DNA from: Bubalus kerabau
Lineage: Eukaryota; Chordata; Mammalia; Artiodactyla; Bovidae
Length of the DNA stretch: 64,000 nt
Assembly (NCBI RefSeq): GCF_029407905.1
Contig: NC_073629.1
Span: 51,010,801 to 51,074,800, forward strand
Reading direction: 5' to 3'
The notes below the pieces were generated by a model. That model was not told the DNA's origin and ran no database searches. It saw only the letters and a list, made by a program, of their open reading frames with translations. Below, one piece after another: positions 32,738 through 43,661 of the stretch. Within the stretch, counting starts at the first letter, position 1. Each line of letters opens with the position of its first letter. The position numbers and the translations under genes are program-made.

Positions 32738-33433
32738 TTTTTTTTTTTTTTCCCGTTACAGCTCCATTTTATTTAGAAGATAGCAGGAGAATCCAAGACT
32801 TGAAGAGAAGGGAGTGGAGAAGTGCGTGGGGAGGGAGAAAGAGAGCGAGAAAGAGAGAGAGCGAGAGAGAGCGCGCGTGCATGCACGAGGGGGGGGGGGG
32901 CGGGGGGGGGGGAGTCCCAGAGAAAGCGCTTTGGCTCCTCCTTTTATATCTTTTTTCTTCCACCTGGGCCTGCCCTATGCAAATTGGGCTTAGCCAGCAG
33001 TGCTGTTTGTTCTGCCTGAAGTTTTCACTCTGGTCCTCAGACCTTCCTTTGACCTTCCTTGTCTTTTAGCCACCGCCATTTTGGACTCCTTTTCCCTATT
33101 CTACCTACCTAACATTCCCCCCTCAAGAGATGGGAGGCCCAATTCTTTGGGAATAGGGGTGTCGAGGTCTTTCTGGCTACTTCCTGCTGAACTGGGGCGG
33201 CGAGGGGTATTGGGCCTCCCCCTCTTGCTAGTCTCAATCCTGAGTCCTTATAGCGGTGTCCAAGGGTGTGTGATATTTTCCGTGGTCAGCTGTAGTTTTA
33301 TATCTTTGTTGAACTGGCACTGCGTGTTGTAGCTGGTTGACCTGGGCAGAGACAAAACAGGTTAGACAATTCATAGTACATGGAATAATCATAGGCATCA
33401 TCAATATAGCATAACAAGGACTAGTAGGGACAT
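32738..33433 (-). mobile_element. L1-style retrocopy of the 3' end of an endogenous retrovirus transcript
   Basis: On the minus strand the insert reads: env-end-like sequence (33433 to about 33127), a polypurine tract (33115-33125), an LTR starting with TG at 33113-33114, a TATA-like box at about 32941-32948, and an AATAAA at 32768-32773. A 14-15 nt poly(A) then starts about 16 nt later (T-run at 32738-32751). A perfect 13-bp duplication, taccacatcttct, flanks it at 32725-32737 and 33434-33446. U3 and R are present but U5 is not. That is expected of a polyadenylated transcript copied by L1, not of an integrase-made provirus or solo LTR. An ATGCAAAT octamer lies at 32977-32984. The viral family is not assigned. 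Confidence 0.85.
32825..32912. repeat. purine-rich (GA)n, GC-alternating and poly-G tract in the LTR
   Basis: GA-rich repeats at 32825-32872, gcgcgcgtgcatgcacg at 32870-32887, then G12 (32889-32900), C, and G11 (32902-32912). These are quadruplex- and Z-DNA-prone features. The overlapping Arg/Glu-rich or Pro-rich open frames are composition artefacts. Confidence 0.9.
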
Positions 33434-34897
33434 TACCACATCTTCTTTATCCATTCATCTGCTGATGGACATTTAGGTTGCTTCCATTTTTTTCTCAGTT
33501 ATTGTAAATAGTACTGCTATGAACACTGGGGTGCATGTATTTTTTCAAATTAGAGTTTTATCAGGAAATCCAAGGAGTGGGATTGCTGGATCATATGGCA
33601 ACTCTATTTTTAGTTTTTTAAGGAACTTCCACACTATTCTCCCTTGAACATAGTAGCTGCACCAATTTACATTCCCACCAACAGTGTACGAAGGTTCTCT
33701 TTTCTCCACATCCTCTCCAGCATTTGTTATTTGTTGACTTTTTAGTAATAGCCATTCTGACTGGTGTGGGATGGTAACTCATTGTAGTGTTGATTTGAAT
33801 CTCTCTAATAATTAGCAATGTTGAGCATCTTTTCATGTATCTCTTGGGCATCTGTATGTCTTCTTTGGAGTAATGTCTATTTAGGTCTTCAGTTTTTTGA
33901 TTGGGTTGTTTGTTTTTTTGCTATTGGGTTATATGAGCCATATGTACATTTTAGAAATTAAGCCCTTGTCAGCTGCTTCATTTGCAAATATTTTCTCCCA
34001 GTCTGTAGTTTATCTTTTCATTTTGTTTATGGTTCCCTTTGCTGTGCAAAAGCATAAAAGTTGATTAGGTCTCATTTATATTTGCTTTTACTTCTATTGC
34101 CTTGGGAGACTGACCTAGAAAACATTGGTACAATTTATTGATGACCCTACTATTTAAAAGCAACTTGCTTTTGATCTTTTACTTATGAGAATTGATAGAA
34201 TGGTTTTGAAGATCAATAGCTGAATATGAAGTGCCAGGCTTTGTTGATCTCTAAATAAAGATACCACATCTAGCAGCCATTTGTTTAACTTTAGTCAAAA
34301 ACCATCTTCTACACCTCACCTGGGAACACTCGTGAAGTGAATAAAAATATAATGCATCCTTTAAATTGTTCATGTTGGCACTAATCTCAGTAATTCCACC
34401 GAGGTTGCAGTATCACTTCTGATTTTCTGTTGGCTGGAAAAGAGGTACCAAGGTTTCTAACTGAACTTTCATACCTTGGTGGGTTTTGGTCAACTGCTAA
34501 GTATATGCATCCCAATTGTGTATACAGGGGACAGAGAAATAATCAAAAGGTGGATTTGTAGATCCTTGGACCCACTGAGTGTGCTTGAGTCAGGGCTCCA
34601 TTTATCACCTGGCTTTCATGAGCCTCTACTTCAACTGAGGAGCTAGTGATGGCATTTGGGGTCTCTAGTAATAATGTTAGTGCATATCCTGTATCTAACA
34701 ACTCTAGAAAGGTCTGACTCCAGGCAAATAAAAGTATTTTAAAATGTCGGCAGTCAGTCTCACAATACTGTTATTATGTCTTCATAATTTTTAGAGCTTT
34801 CCATGTCTCTTGGGTTATACCATTTTGTGGATTCATAAGATGATGCCATATTTTTCTCCTAATATTTGAAATTTTTTTCATAGATTTGAAGGTGCAT

Positions 34898-35033
34898 TTA
34901 AAAAAAAATTTTTTTTTTTTTAGGCCATGACACATGGTTTGTGGGATATTAGTTCCCTGATCAGGAATCAAACCCTGGCCCATGGCAGTGAAAAGCCTGC
35001 ATCCTAACCACTGGACCACCAGGGAATTCCCTG
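34898..35033 (-). mobile_element. CHR-type tRNA-derived SINE
   Basis: A T-run tail, then gttccctgatcaggaatcaa to ccactggaccaccagggaat. Flanks ggtgcattt/gggtacattt suggest a target duplication. Confidence 0.8.
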
Positions 35034-36012
35034 AGGGTACATTTCTGACCATGCCTAGCAGGCCTAGATTTTACTAACTCCAAGCTGATACGCCCAATTC
35101 TTTCATCATTTTTCAAACCCATTACTTGTCAATCAGAATAAAAGTAGCAGTTCCCTACATTGTTTACAGCATTATCCTGATATTCAGCCTACTTTTTAGT
35201 CAACTGCTCTGTTTTTAGCAGAAAAGAATGTCCAGTAGCTGACTGGAGAGCTGAAATCATCCTTCACTACAGCACCATGTCTTTGTGCCAATTTCCTGAT
35301 CAGCAGTCCTCAAGTAGTTGGTATGGCCTATAGCATCTTCTACAGTTAAATCACTTGTTTATGTTTTCTTTAATCCTCACTTAATCGTGTGCCCTCATGC
35401 TTCCTCTTAGGTTTCATTCAGTACAACTTCTAAAGCAACATCTATTTCTGTACAACTATACCTGAACAAGGGATTCAATAATCACCCACTGGTGTATTTC
35501 ACAGATGAGTCTTAGCCCAGCAATCTTCAGTGAAATTTCTCAGTACAAACTGTTCTCTTTAACATTTCAAAAATTTCCTTAGAAGTTTAATCATGAGTAA
35601 CAAAAATAGGTTCTTAGAATCTTAGGCTCTCAGAATGCCTCATACCCAATTTCTCTCATCTTCCTAATTCTCCACAGCCCTACAATGTATCAGTAGGTAC
35701 AAGAACAAAAGCAAAAAAAAACAAAAAAAAAAGAACAAAAGCAGACATTTATTGAATTACACATTTCAGTAAACTTATCACATTTTGTTTACCAATTTTA
35801 TTAATCTGCTAAGTAAATTTCAAGCTTTGGTAGAGGCAATGGTATATTTTATATGACACAGCATAATAAAATGAAACTTTTAAATATTTTCATTACTGTA
35901 TCTATACTTTTTCATTTTGATTAAGTATCTTCCTTATAGATAATATTTGTTTTCTTTCAAGCAGGCCCTAGTTTCTTTTAGATGTGAGTTTGTGTCCATG
36001 TTGATTTTCATT

Positions 36013-36106
36013 CAGTCAGTTCAGTTCAGTCTCTCAGTCATGTCCGACTCTCTTTAAGAGACCCCATGAACCGCAGCATGCCCGGCCTCCCTATCTATCA
36101 CCAACT
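36013..36106 (-). mobile_element. BovB LINE 3' end, very short
   Basis: About 95 bp of the BovB tail in minus orientation (ttcagttcagtctctcagtc to cctatctatcaccaact). Confidence 0.82.
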
Positions 36107-36204
36107 TTCATTACTTGGTTAAATAACTGGAGCCACTTACGATAGGAGTGTTTGAAATAATGTTGTAGAGTAGGTCAGCTCTAATAGCTTGACCTAATTT
36201 ACAT

Positions 36205-36441
36205 AGGCTACCCACTCCAGTTTACTTGGGCTTGCTGCCCTGGTGGCTCAGACGGTAAAGAATCCCCCTGCAATGTGGGAGACCTGGGTTCAATCCCTGG
36301 GTTGGGAAGATCCCCTGGAGGAGGGCATGGCAACCCACTCCAGTGTTCTTGTCTGGAGAATTCCCATGGACAGAGGAGCCTGGAAGGCTATAGTTCATGG
36401 GGTCACAGAGTCAGACATGACTGAGTGACTAAGCACAGCAC
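36205..36441 (+). mobile_element. Bov-tA SINE with a short extra 5' piece
   Basis: Flanked by aatttacat at 36196-36204 and 36442-36450. The SINE head starts at about 36234. The preceding 29 bp (aggctacccactccagttta) resemble an internal Bov-tA segment. Confidence 0.85.
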
Positions 36442-36640
36442 AATTTACATTGCCCTAATTCTAAGATTTTTCCAGTACTTCCTCACCTTTAAATTATACT
36501 TTGCTTTTATCCTATAGTTGTTTTCCAATCCATTAGGCACAATATTTGGTGCCCCCCTTGCTCTTAAAAATCTCCCCTTGAGAAAGGCCAGATTTAAGAA
36601 CCATACCCCTCTTCACTGTCAACAAAAAAGTTGTTTTATT

Positions 36641-37824
36641 TGTCTTAAGTCTACACTGTGTTCACTCTGCCTAATACACATTTTTTTTTTTTAATATGTA
36701 TAGCAAGCTGTAAGGCTTTATCTTCAGAGAGCAAACAGACCCCTCAAAAGAGAGCCATGTTATGGTATTCCGTCATAAAGCTACTGTGGCTTATAGCTTG
36801 ATACTCAGCTTTGTAGATAACAAAATCTATTCATTTAGAAAAAATGATACATGGCAATCATTCATAGAAGACTGATATTTAACCCAAATAATTTATAAAT
36901 GAAATTTACTAGACAGTCATACTGGCACACTATCATAGTCTCATCTTACTAATAAAAAGCTTTTCTGAAGCAAATGTATACTTATAAGGTTACATGGTAA
37001 CAATGGAATCCAAACAAAGTGGAAATAATTGGACATCTACTGAAAACAAGATAATATCATCTCATCTATTATGCATGCATCTTTTGAATAGTTTTAAAAT
37101 AAATCAAATGTTTGCTATGGCCAACCAGGATGCTTATCCTATTAGCTTTGCCTCTCTGGCTAAGGTGCCATCTGACAACCAGAATGAATTTAAAGGATAT
37201 AAGCATTCATAGGAGGTTCTGGGATATGTCTGGGAAATAACCAAAAAAGCTGGATCTCTTGCAGGCACATGAGAAGGGAGGGAAAATGAAACAGAAACAG
37301 CTAATTTAATGAATGCTTTCAAGAATATGGGCCATGTAAGTACATGATGGAATGGTAGCTAGACTGAGGATGTGAGATTGAGGAAAAGATTTTTCTTTTT
37401 TAGGTTAGGTGAGACTTGGATATGTTTAATGTTGATGGGAAAAAAAATTAACAGTTGACAAGAGAGATAAGAGGAAATTAGTGATGAAGGGGATAAGTCC
37501 CTGAGGATACAGAGAGGGATTCAAAATAAAGGTAAACAGATTACCTAGAGGGAAACCTAAACTTCACTCAGGTGAACAAGAGGTAAACCGAGTGCAGATT
37601 AAGTTTGTAAATGCAGGGGCAGGAAAGTGCAGAAATTCTCTGATGGCTGCCATTCTTTCTCTGGAGGAGGAGGTAAAGTCACCTGCAAAATATGTATCTG
37701 TGTGTGGGTGTCATAATAGACTTAGGAGTAGTGAAGATTTGATCCATGTGGAGATAAAGATTAATACAAAGAATCTTTAGGCAATGGCATAAAATTAGGG
37801 TAAGGTTAAGCTACTTTACAAAGA
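36641..37824. other. no recognised feature
   Basis: Low-complexity AT-rich sequence with short frames. 37380-37780 has the look of a very old repeat that I cannot name. Confidence 0.45.
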
Positions 37825-38175
37825 GATCCTCAATATTCAGTGGTTTCAAAAAGACAGAATTTTATTTCTCTCTTATGTAATAATCCAAGGAGAATGCTCG
37901 AGGTCACATAGGCACCCAGGTTCTTTCTATTTCGTTTTTCTGCCATCTCCTATGGTGTTTTCCTCATCTACATGATTGAAGTTGGGTTGCAGGCAATTCC
38001 AGCTCAAGAGAACAGAAAAGACCTTGGAGGAGCACATATCTAATATTTTAATGCCCAGGCCTGAAGTTATACACATTTCTGCTTGTAGCCTTCTGATAAG
38101 AACTTAGTCACTGAAAAGGCTGGGAAATATAGTGTCTGGCCACTGGGCCCAGCTAAAACTCTAATTACAGAAAAA
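37825..38175 (-). mobile_element. old LTR/DNA-repeat remnant, family uncertain
   Basis: gaattttatttctctcttat, ctttctatttcgtttttctg ccatctcct and agtcactgaaaaggctggga match, weakly, an old mammal-wide LTR-type repeat in antisense. Confidence 0.4.
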
Positions 38176-38396
38176 GGAAAAGGACCAATTTTGGTGAAAT
38201 ATTAGTAGTGTTCTCCACAGTATGGTTGTATGCTTTTCCCAAACAATATATAACAACGTAAAAATAGGGGGAAAAAAAGGACAGTTAATGAATTGAGTAA
38301 AGCTTTTCCATGTAACTAAAAAACTAAAAATTTCAGGATAATGGCAAGGGAGTGATAGACCATCATAATACCTAGGTTATGAGAAAATGAATAATA

Positions 38397-38650
38397 ACAG
38401 TAGGTAACAGGATTTACTGATCATTTACTATTGCCATTATTCTAAGTGCTCTAAGCATATTTGACTTAATACTGATAATAACCATTTAAGGTATGTGCCA
38501 TTATCCTATTTTATTACTGAGGAAACAAAGGCACAGAAAGATTGAATAACTTGCCCAATATGACACAGTAAACTGGTGGCAAAGCCACTGGTTCAGAAAT
38601 AATCTGGTTTCAGAGCCCACACTCTTGATCTCAACATTATACTGCCTCAA
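38397..38650 (+). mobile_element. MIR SINE
   Basis: Core order typical of MIR: aatactgataataaccattt, ttattactgaggaaacaaag, gcacagaaagattgaataac and atctcaacattatactgcct. Confidence 0.82.
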
Positions 38651-38653
38651 TGA

Positions 38654-38885
38654 TAGCAGTTATTGTCTATTGGGTACTTACTCTAATCAGGTAGTATACT
38701 GTGTGTGTTATCTAAATTTATCCCCGCCATAAGCTTCTAAGGTAGCTATTGCCTCTATTTTACGTTTAAGGAGACTAAAGTTCAGTTAGTCAATAACTAG
38801 CTCAAGGTCATCTGCTTTTAAAAGTGAAGAAACCAGGATCAAATCCAGATCTATACGATCTCAAAGCCCATTTCTCCTTATTCTA
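38654..38885 (+). mobile_element. MIR SINE, second copy
   Basis: ctattgggtacttactctaa, tatctaaatttatccccgcc and caaggtcatctgctttt form a second MIR-like copy in the same orientation, directly after the first. Confidence 0.72.
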
Positions 38886-38889
38886 AATA

Positions 38890-40925
38890 TTTAAATTTTT
38901 ATTATTGATATAGAACTCATGAACAATTAAGCCAGATATTGTAAGCATGTAAGTCAATGAATTTTATCAAATGTATATACCTGTGCTGTGTAACAAACAA
39001 CCTAATCAAAATAGAACATTTCTATTATCCTAGGAAATTTCCTCTATCCCTTTTCTATTCAATTTCCTGCCCCTGAGAGACAAGCACTATTTTGATTTTT
39101 ATTATATATTGGTTTTGTTTGTTCTTAAAAGTCATATAAAAAGAGTCATATAGTATTTAGTTTTATGTACAGCTTTTTTCATTCAATATGTTTTGAGACT
39201 TATCTATGTTATCCTGTATAACAAGAGTTTATTCTTCTAATAGTATTTAATTGTATGAAGGTATCAAGTTGCCTATTCATTCTTATATTCATGGACTATA
39301 GTTTTTCTAGTTTTTGGCTACAAATGAGAAAAGATACTATGAACATTAATATACAAGTCTTTTGGTGGACAAATATTTTCATTTCATTTCCCTAAATACC
39401 CAGGAATGGTACTGCTGGATCATGTAATAGAGGTAAGCAGAAATTAAAACAAACTGCCAAAGAATTTTCCAAAGTGATTCTAGATATTCCACATCACTTC
39501 GTGTTACCAGTCACTTTAATATTAGCTATTCTTTTTTGTTGTTCATTTGTAAATATCAGCTATTCTAATGGGTAGCTTGTTGTGATTTTATTTTCATTTT
39601 CTTAATGACTGAAGATGTTGAATACTTTTAAATGTTCACATGACCACTCACATATATTACTCTGTGAAGTATCTAAGTCTTTTACTTATTTTTAAATTGG
39701 GATTAAAATTTTTATAGTTTTTTTCTTAAAAATTTTTTGAGTACAAGTTTTATGTCTCATATTTATAGCTCTTGCTCTGTAGTATGCATCTTCATTTTTA
39801 AAAATAATTTATTTTATTAAAGCGGGCTTTAGCTGTGTAGGCTTTTCTCTAGTTGTGTCAAGTGGGGGTTACTTTCTAGTAGCACTGAGTGGGATTCTCA
39901 TTGTGGTGGCTTCTCTTGCGAGCATGGGCTATAGGGAGCATGAGCTTCAGTAGTTGCGGCACATGGGCTCAGTAGTTGTAGCTCCCAGGCTCTGGAGCAC
40001 AGGCTCAATAGTTGTGGCACATGGGCGTAGTTGCTTTGCAGCATGTGGGATCTTCTAGTTTAAGGATCAAATCCATGTCTCCTGCATTGGTAGGTAGATT
40101 CTTTAGCACTGAGTCACCAATGAAGCTCTCACTTTCTTAATGGTGAGAGATTTGAAAGAAGTTTTTAATTTTGATCAACTAATTTATTAATTTTTATAAC
40201 TAGTGCTAAGAAATTTCTACATACTTCAGAGTCATGACGTTATTCTGTTTCTTCCAGAATTTTTTTAGTTTTAGCTTTTACATTTAGGTCTATGAGCCAC
40301 CCTAATTAATTTTAAAAATATGAGGTAGAGGTTGAGATTATTTTTTCCCCTTTGGTTTCTCCAAAAATTCCATCATTATCAATTGAGGACTTTCCTTGAA
40401 AAACTGAATAACTTTGGTGCCTTGCTGAAAATCAATTAAATATATACCTTTACATATTGTATATGTAAAATATATATTAAATCATATAAATATATAATCT
40501 GTTCTGTTCCACTGATACATTTATGAGCTCATTTTTGGATCTACTGAACTGTAATTTTATAATAATTCTTGAAATTAGGTAGTACAGTGTAAGTCTTCCA
40601 ACCCTGTTCTTTTTCAAGATTATTTGTCCACTCTAAGTCCTTAACATTTCCAATTAACTGTTAGAATCAGCTTGTTGACTTATTTAAAGAAAAAGAAAAA
40701 AAAACCTACTGGAATTCTATTTGGGTCTGCACTGAATCTATACATTATAATCAGTTTGGGAGAGAACTGACATCTTAGCAACAATGAACACCAAGCATGT
40801 GATATATATTCTCTATTTCTTTAAATCTTTGTCTTAGCAATGTTTTGAACTTTTTAATATACAGGTTTCATGTCTCACATTAAATTTTTTCCTCAATACT
40901 TTATGTTACTAATTGTTGATATGAA
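38890..40925 (-). mobile_element. old L1, antisense, split by a CHR SINE
   Basis: 38890-39790 and 40130-40925 read as the complement of an L1M 3' UTR and ORF2 (tgctggatcatgtaatagag, gctattctaatgggtagctt, ggtgccttgctgaaaatcaa, tctatttgggtctgcactga). Very diverged. Confidence 0.75.
39795..40122 (-). mobile_element. CHR-2-like SINE, nearly full length
   Basis: Complement of CHR-2: gctttagctgtgtaggcttt, agtagttgcggcacatgggc and gtagttgctttgcagcatgt through tgagtcaccaatgaagc (head). Confidence 0.75.
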
Positions 40926-40999
40926 AAAAGTTTTAGTGATTTGAATAGAAAATCAAACCAGACACAGCACTCCCTTAAGCCAAAGCCTAATCAAGGCCC

Positions 41000-41041
41000 T
41001 GTGCTGTGCTGTGCTTAGTCACTCAGTCACGTCCAACTCTT
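41000..41041 (-). mobile_element. 42-bp remnant Bov-tA/Bov-A insertion
   Basis: Only the tail side of the SINE (tgctgtgcttagtcactcag and so on), flanked by a perfect 11-bp duplication, aatcaaggccc (40989-40999, 41042-41052), inside Tigger1. Confidence 0.88.
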
Positions 41042-42441
41042 AATCAAGGCCCGAATGCTCTTCAATTCTGTAGAGGTTGAGAAGTGAGGAAGCTGCAGAA
41101 AAAAAGTTTGAAGCCAGCAGAGGCTGGTTCATGAGGTTAAGGAAAGATGCCACCTCCCCACATCAAATTACAAGGTGAAGCAGCAAGTGCTGATGTGTAA
41201 CAGAAGCTGCAGCAAGTCATTTAGTTAAGAAGATCTAGTTAAGATAATTAATGAAAGTGACTACACTAAACAACAGACTTTCAACGTAGACCAACTAGCC
41301 TTCGATTGAAAGAAGAAACAATGCAGGTCTTTCATAGATAGATAGGAGAAGTCAATACCTGGCTTCAAAGCTGCAAAGACTAGCTCACCTTCTGTCAGGA
41401 GCTAACACAGATGGTGACTTGAAGCCAATGCTCATTTTCCATTCTGAAAATCCCATAGCCCTTAAAAATTATGCTAAATTTACTCTGCTTGTGCTCTGTA
41501 AATGCAACAATAAATCCTGGATGGCAATACATCTGTCTACAACATGGTTTACTGAATATCTGAATCCAACTCTTGTGACCTACTGTTCAGAAAAAAAATT
41601 TCTTTCAAAAAATCTTTACTACTGCTCATTTACAAAGGACTTGGCCACTACGAGCTTGGATGGAGATGTACAACCAGATTAATGTTGTCTTTATGGCTGT
41701 TTAACACAACATCCATTCTGTAGCCCACAGATCAAGGAGCAATTTCTACTTTCAAAGAGTTATTACTTGATAAATAAATTTTTCTAAGACTATAGCTGAG
41801 TAATTCCTCTGATGAATCTAAGCAAAGCAAACTGAAAATCTTCCAGAAAGGATTCACTATGCTAAATGACATTAAGAACATTACTGATTCAAAATATCAT
41901 TACTGAGTCAAAATATCAAAATAGCAACATTCACAGGAATTTGGAAGAAGTTAATCCCAACCCTCCTGGATGACTTGGAGGTGTTTAAGACTTTAGTGGG
42001 AGAAGCAGCAGGAGAACTAGAATTACAAGTGGAGCCTGAAGTATGTCAAGGCTGTATATTGTCACCCTGCTTATTTAATTTATGCAGAGTACATCATGCG
42101 AAATGCCAGGCTGGATGAAGCACAAGTTGGAATTAAGATTGCCAGGAGAAATATCAATAACCTCAGATATGCAGATGATACAATCCTTATGGCAGAAAGC
42201 AAAGAACTAAAGAGCCTCTTGATGAAAGTGAGAAGAGAGTGAAAAAGTTGGCTTAAAACTCAACATTCAAAAAACGAAGATCATGGCATCCAGTCCCATC
42301 ACTTCATGGCAAATAGATGGGGAAACAATGGAAACAATGACAGACTTGATTTTCTTGGGCTCCAAAATCACTGCAGATGGTGACTGAAGCCATGAAATTA
42401 AAAGACGCTTGCTCCTTGGAAGAAAAGCTATGACCAACCTG

Positions 42442-42706
42442 CTGCTGCTAAATCACTTCAGTCATGTCCGACTCTGTGTGACCCCATAGACGGCAGCCAC
42501 CAGGTTCCCCCGTCCCTGGGATTCTCCAGGCAAGAACACTGGAGTGGGTTGCCATTTCCTTCTCCAATGCATGAAAGTGGAAAGTGAAAGTGAAAGTGAA
42601 GTCGTGTCCAACTCTTAGCGACCCCATGGACTGCAGTCTACCAGGCTCCTCCATCCATGGGATTTTCCAGGCAAAGTACTGGAGTGGGGTGCCATTGCCT
42701 TCTCCG
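42442..42706 (+). mobile_element. Bov-A2 SINE inside BovB
   Basis: Dimeric Bov-A2 flanked by a perfect 12-bp duplication of the BovB host, atgaccaacctg (42430-42441, 42707-42718). Confidence 0.96.
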
Positions 42707-42809
42707 ATGACCAACCTGGACAGCATATTAAAAAGCAGAGACATTACTTTGCCATCAAAGGTCTGTCTAGTCAAAGCTACAGTTTTTCCAGTAGTCATGT
42801 ATAGATGTG

Positions 42810-42938
42810 CTGCTGCTGCTGCTAAGTCACTTCAGTCGTGTCCAACTCTGTGATCCCATAGACAGCAGCCCACCAGGCTCCTCCGTCCCTGGGATTCTCC
42901 AGGCAAGAGTACTGGAGTGGGGTGCCATTGCCTTCTCC
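42810..42938 (+). mobile_element. Bov-A2 SINE, single-monomer form, inside BovB
   Basis: A 129-bp copy with the start of the first monomer and the end of the second, flanked by atgtatagatgtg (42797-42809) and atgtatggatgtg (42939-42951). Confidence 0.92.
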
Positions 42939-43639
42939 ATGTATGGATGTGAAAGTTGGACTATAAAGAACGCTGAGTGCGAAGAATTGATGCTTTTGAA
43001 CTGTGGTGTTGGAGAAGACTCTTGAGAGTCCCTTGGACTGCAAGGAGATCCAACCAGTCAATCCTGAAGGAAATCAGTCTTGAATATTTATTGGAAGGAC
43101 TAATGCTGAAGCTGAAGCTCCAATACTTTGGCCACCTGATGTGAAGTACTGACACCTTGGAAAAGACCCTGATGCTCAGAAAGATTGAAGGCAGGAGGAG
43201 AGGGGGATGACAGAAGATGAGATGGTTGGATGGTATCACCAACTCGATGGACGTGAGTTTGAGCAAGCTCCAGGAGCTGGTGATGGACGCAGAAGCCTGA
43301 TGTGCTGTAGTCCATGGGGTCACAAAGAGTCGGACACAATTGAGCAACCAAACGAACTGAAGTTTTGATGGAACTGCCACAATCTCAAGATGAAAGAATG
43401 GTTACTTCTTATGGATGAGCGAAGAGAGTAGTTTCTTGGAATAGAACCTACTCCTGGTGAAGATGCTATAAAGCTTGTTGAAATGACAACAAAGGACTTA
43501 GAATATTACATAAACTTAGCTGATAAAGTGGGATTTGAGAGAATTGAGTCCAGTTTTGAAACAAGTCCTACTGTTGGTAATGTTATCAAATAACACTGTA
43601 TGTTACAGGGAACTGTTTGTTAAAGAGCGAGTCAATCAA

Positions 43640-43661
43640 AAAAAAAAAAAAAAAAAAAGAA
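43640..43661 (+). mobile_element. poly(A)-only insertion with target duplication
   Basis: A19-G-A-rich, 22 nt, flanked by aaagagcgagtcaatcaa (43622-43639) and aaagagtgagtcaatcaa (43662-43679). The host Tigger1 has this segment once. Confidence 0.75.

Larger units (their letters stand above)
32268..34142 (-). mobile_element. L1 3' end, antisense, split by a retroviral retrocopy
   Basis: Pieces 32268-32737 and 33434-34142 together form one antisense L1 ORF2 end and 3' UTR (gattcagttatacataaata, ctttatccattcatctgctg, ttgctgtgcaaaagcataaa). Flanks gacatgactattt (about 32254-32266) and gaccctactattt (about 34143-34155) look like its target duplication in the ERVL-like host. Confidence 0.88.
34143..36640 (-). 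mobile_element. endogenous retrovirus remnant, ERVL-like, antisense (right part)
   Basis: Degenerate sequence (gttgcagtatcacttctgat, cactgagtgtgcttgagtca, ggcatttggggtctctagta and others) that appears to continue the ERVL-like element of 31262-32267. It is interrupted by a CHR-type SINE, a BovB scrap and a Bov-tA. No open frame survives. Confidence 0.4.
42044..43360 (+). mobile_element. BovB LINE 3' end inserted in Tigger1, itself split by two Bov-A2
   Basis: BovB from the GVRQGC-equivalent region (tgtcaaggctgta) to the gaactgaa tail. It is interrupted at 42442-42706 and 42810-42938 by Bov-A2 copies with their own target duplications. The Tigger1 transposase sequence resumes immediately after it. 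Several frameshifts and stops are present. Confidence 0.9.

Noticed and set aside
32716..33069. Arg/Glu-rich 117-codon frame and the Pro-rich minus-strand frame
   Set aside because: They are produced by the GA repeat and G runs of a retroviral LTR.
41419..41682. 87-codon frame as an expressed domesticated transposase
   Set aside because: It is a short piece of Tigger1 with the expected catalytic Asp changed to Tyr and stops on both sides.
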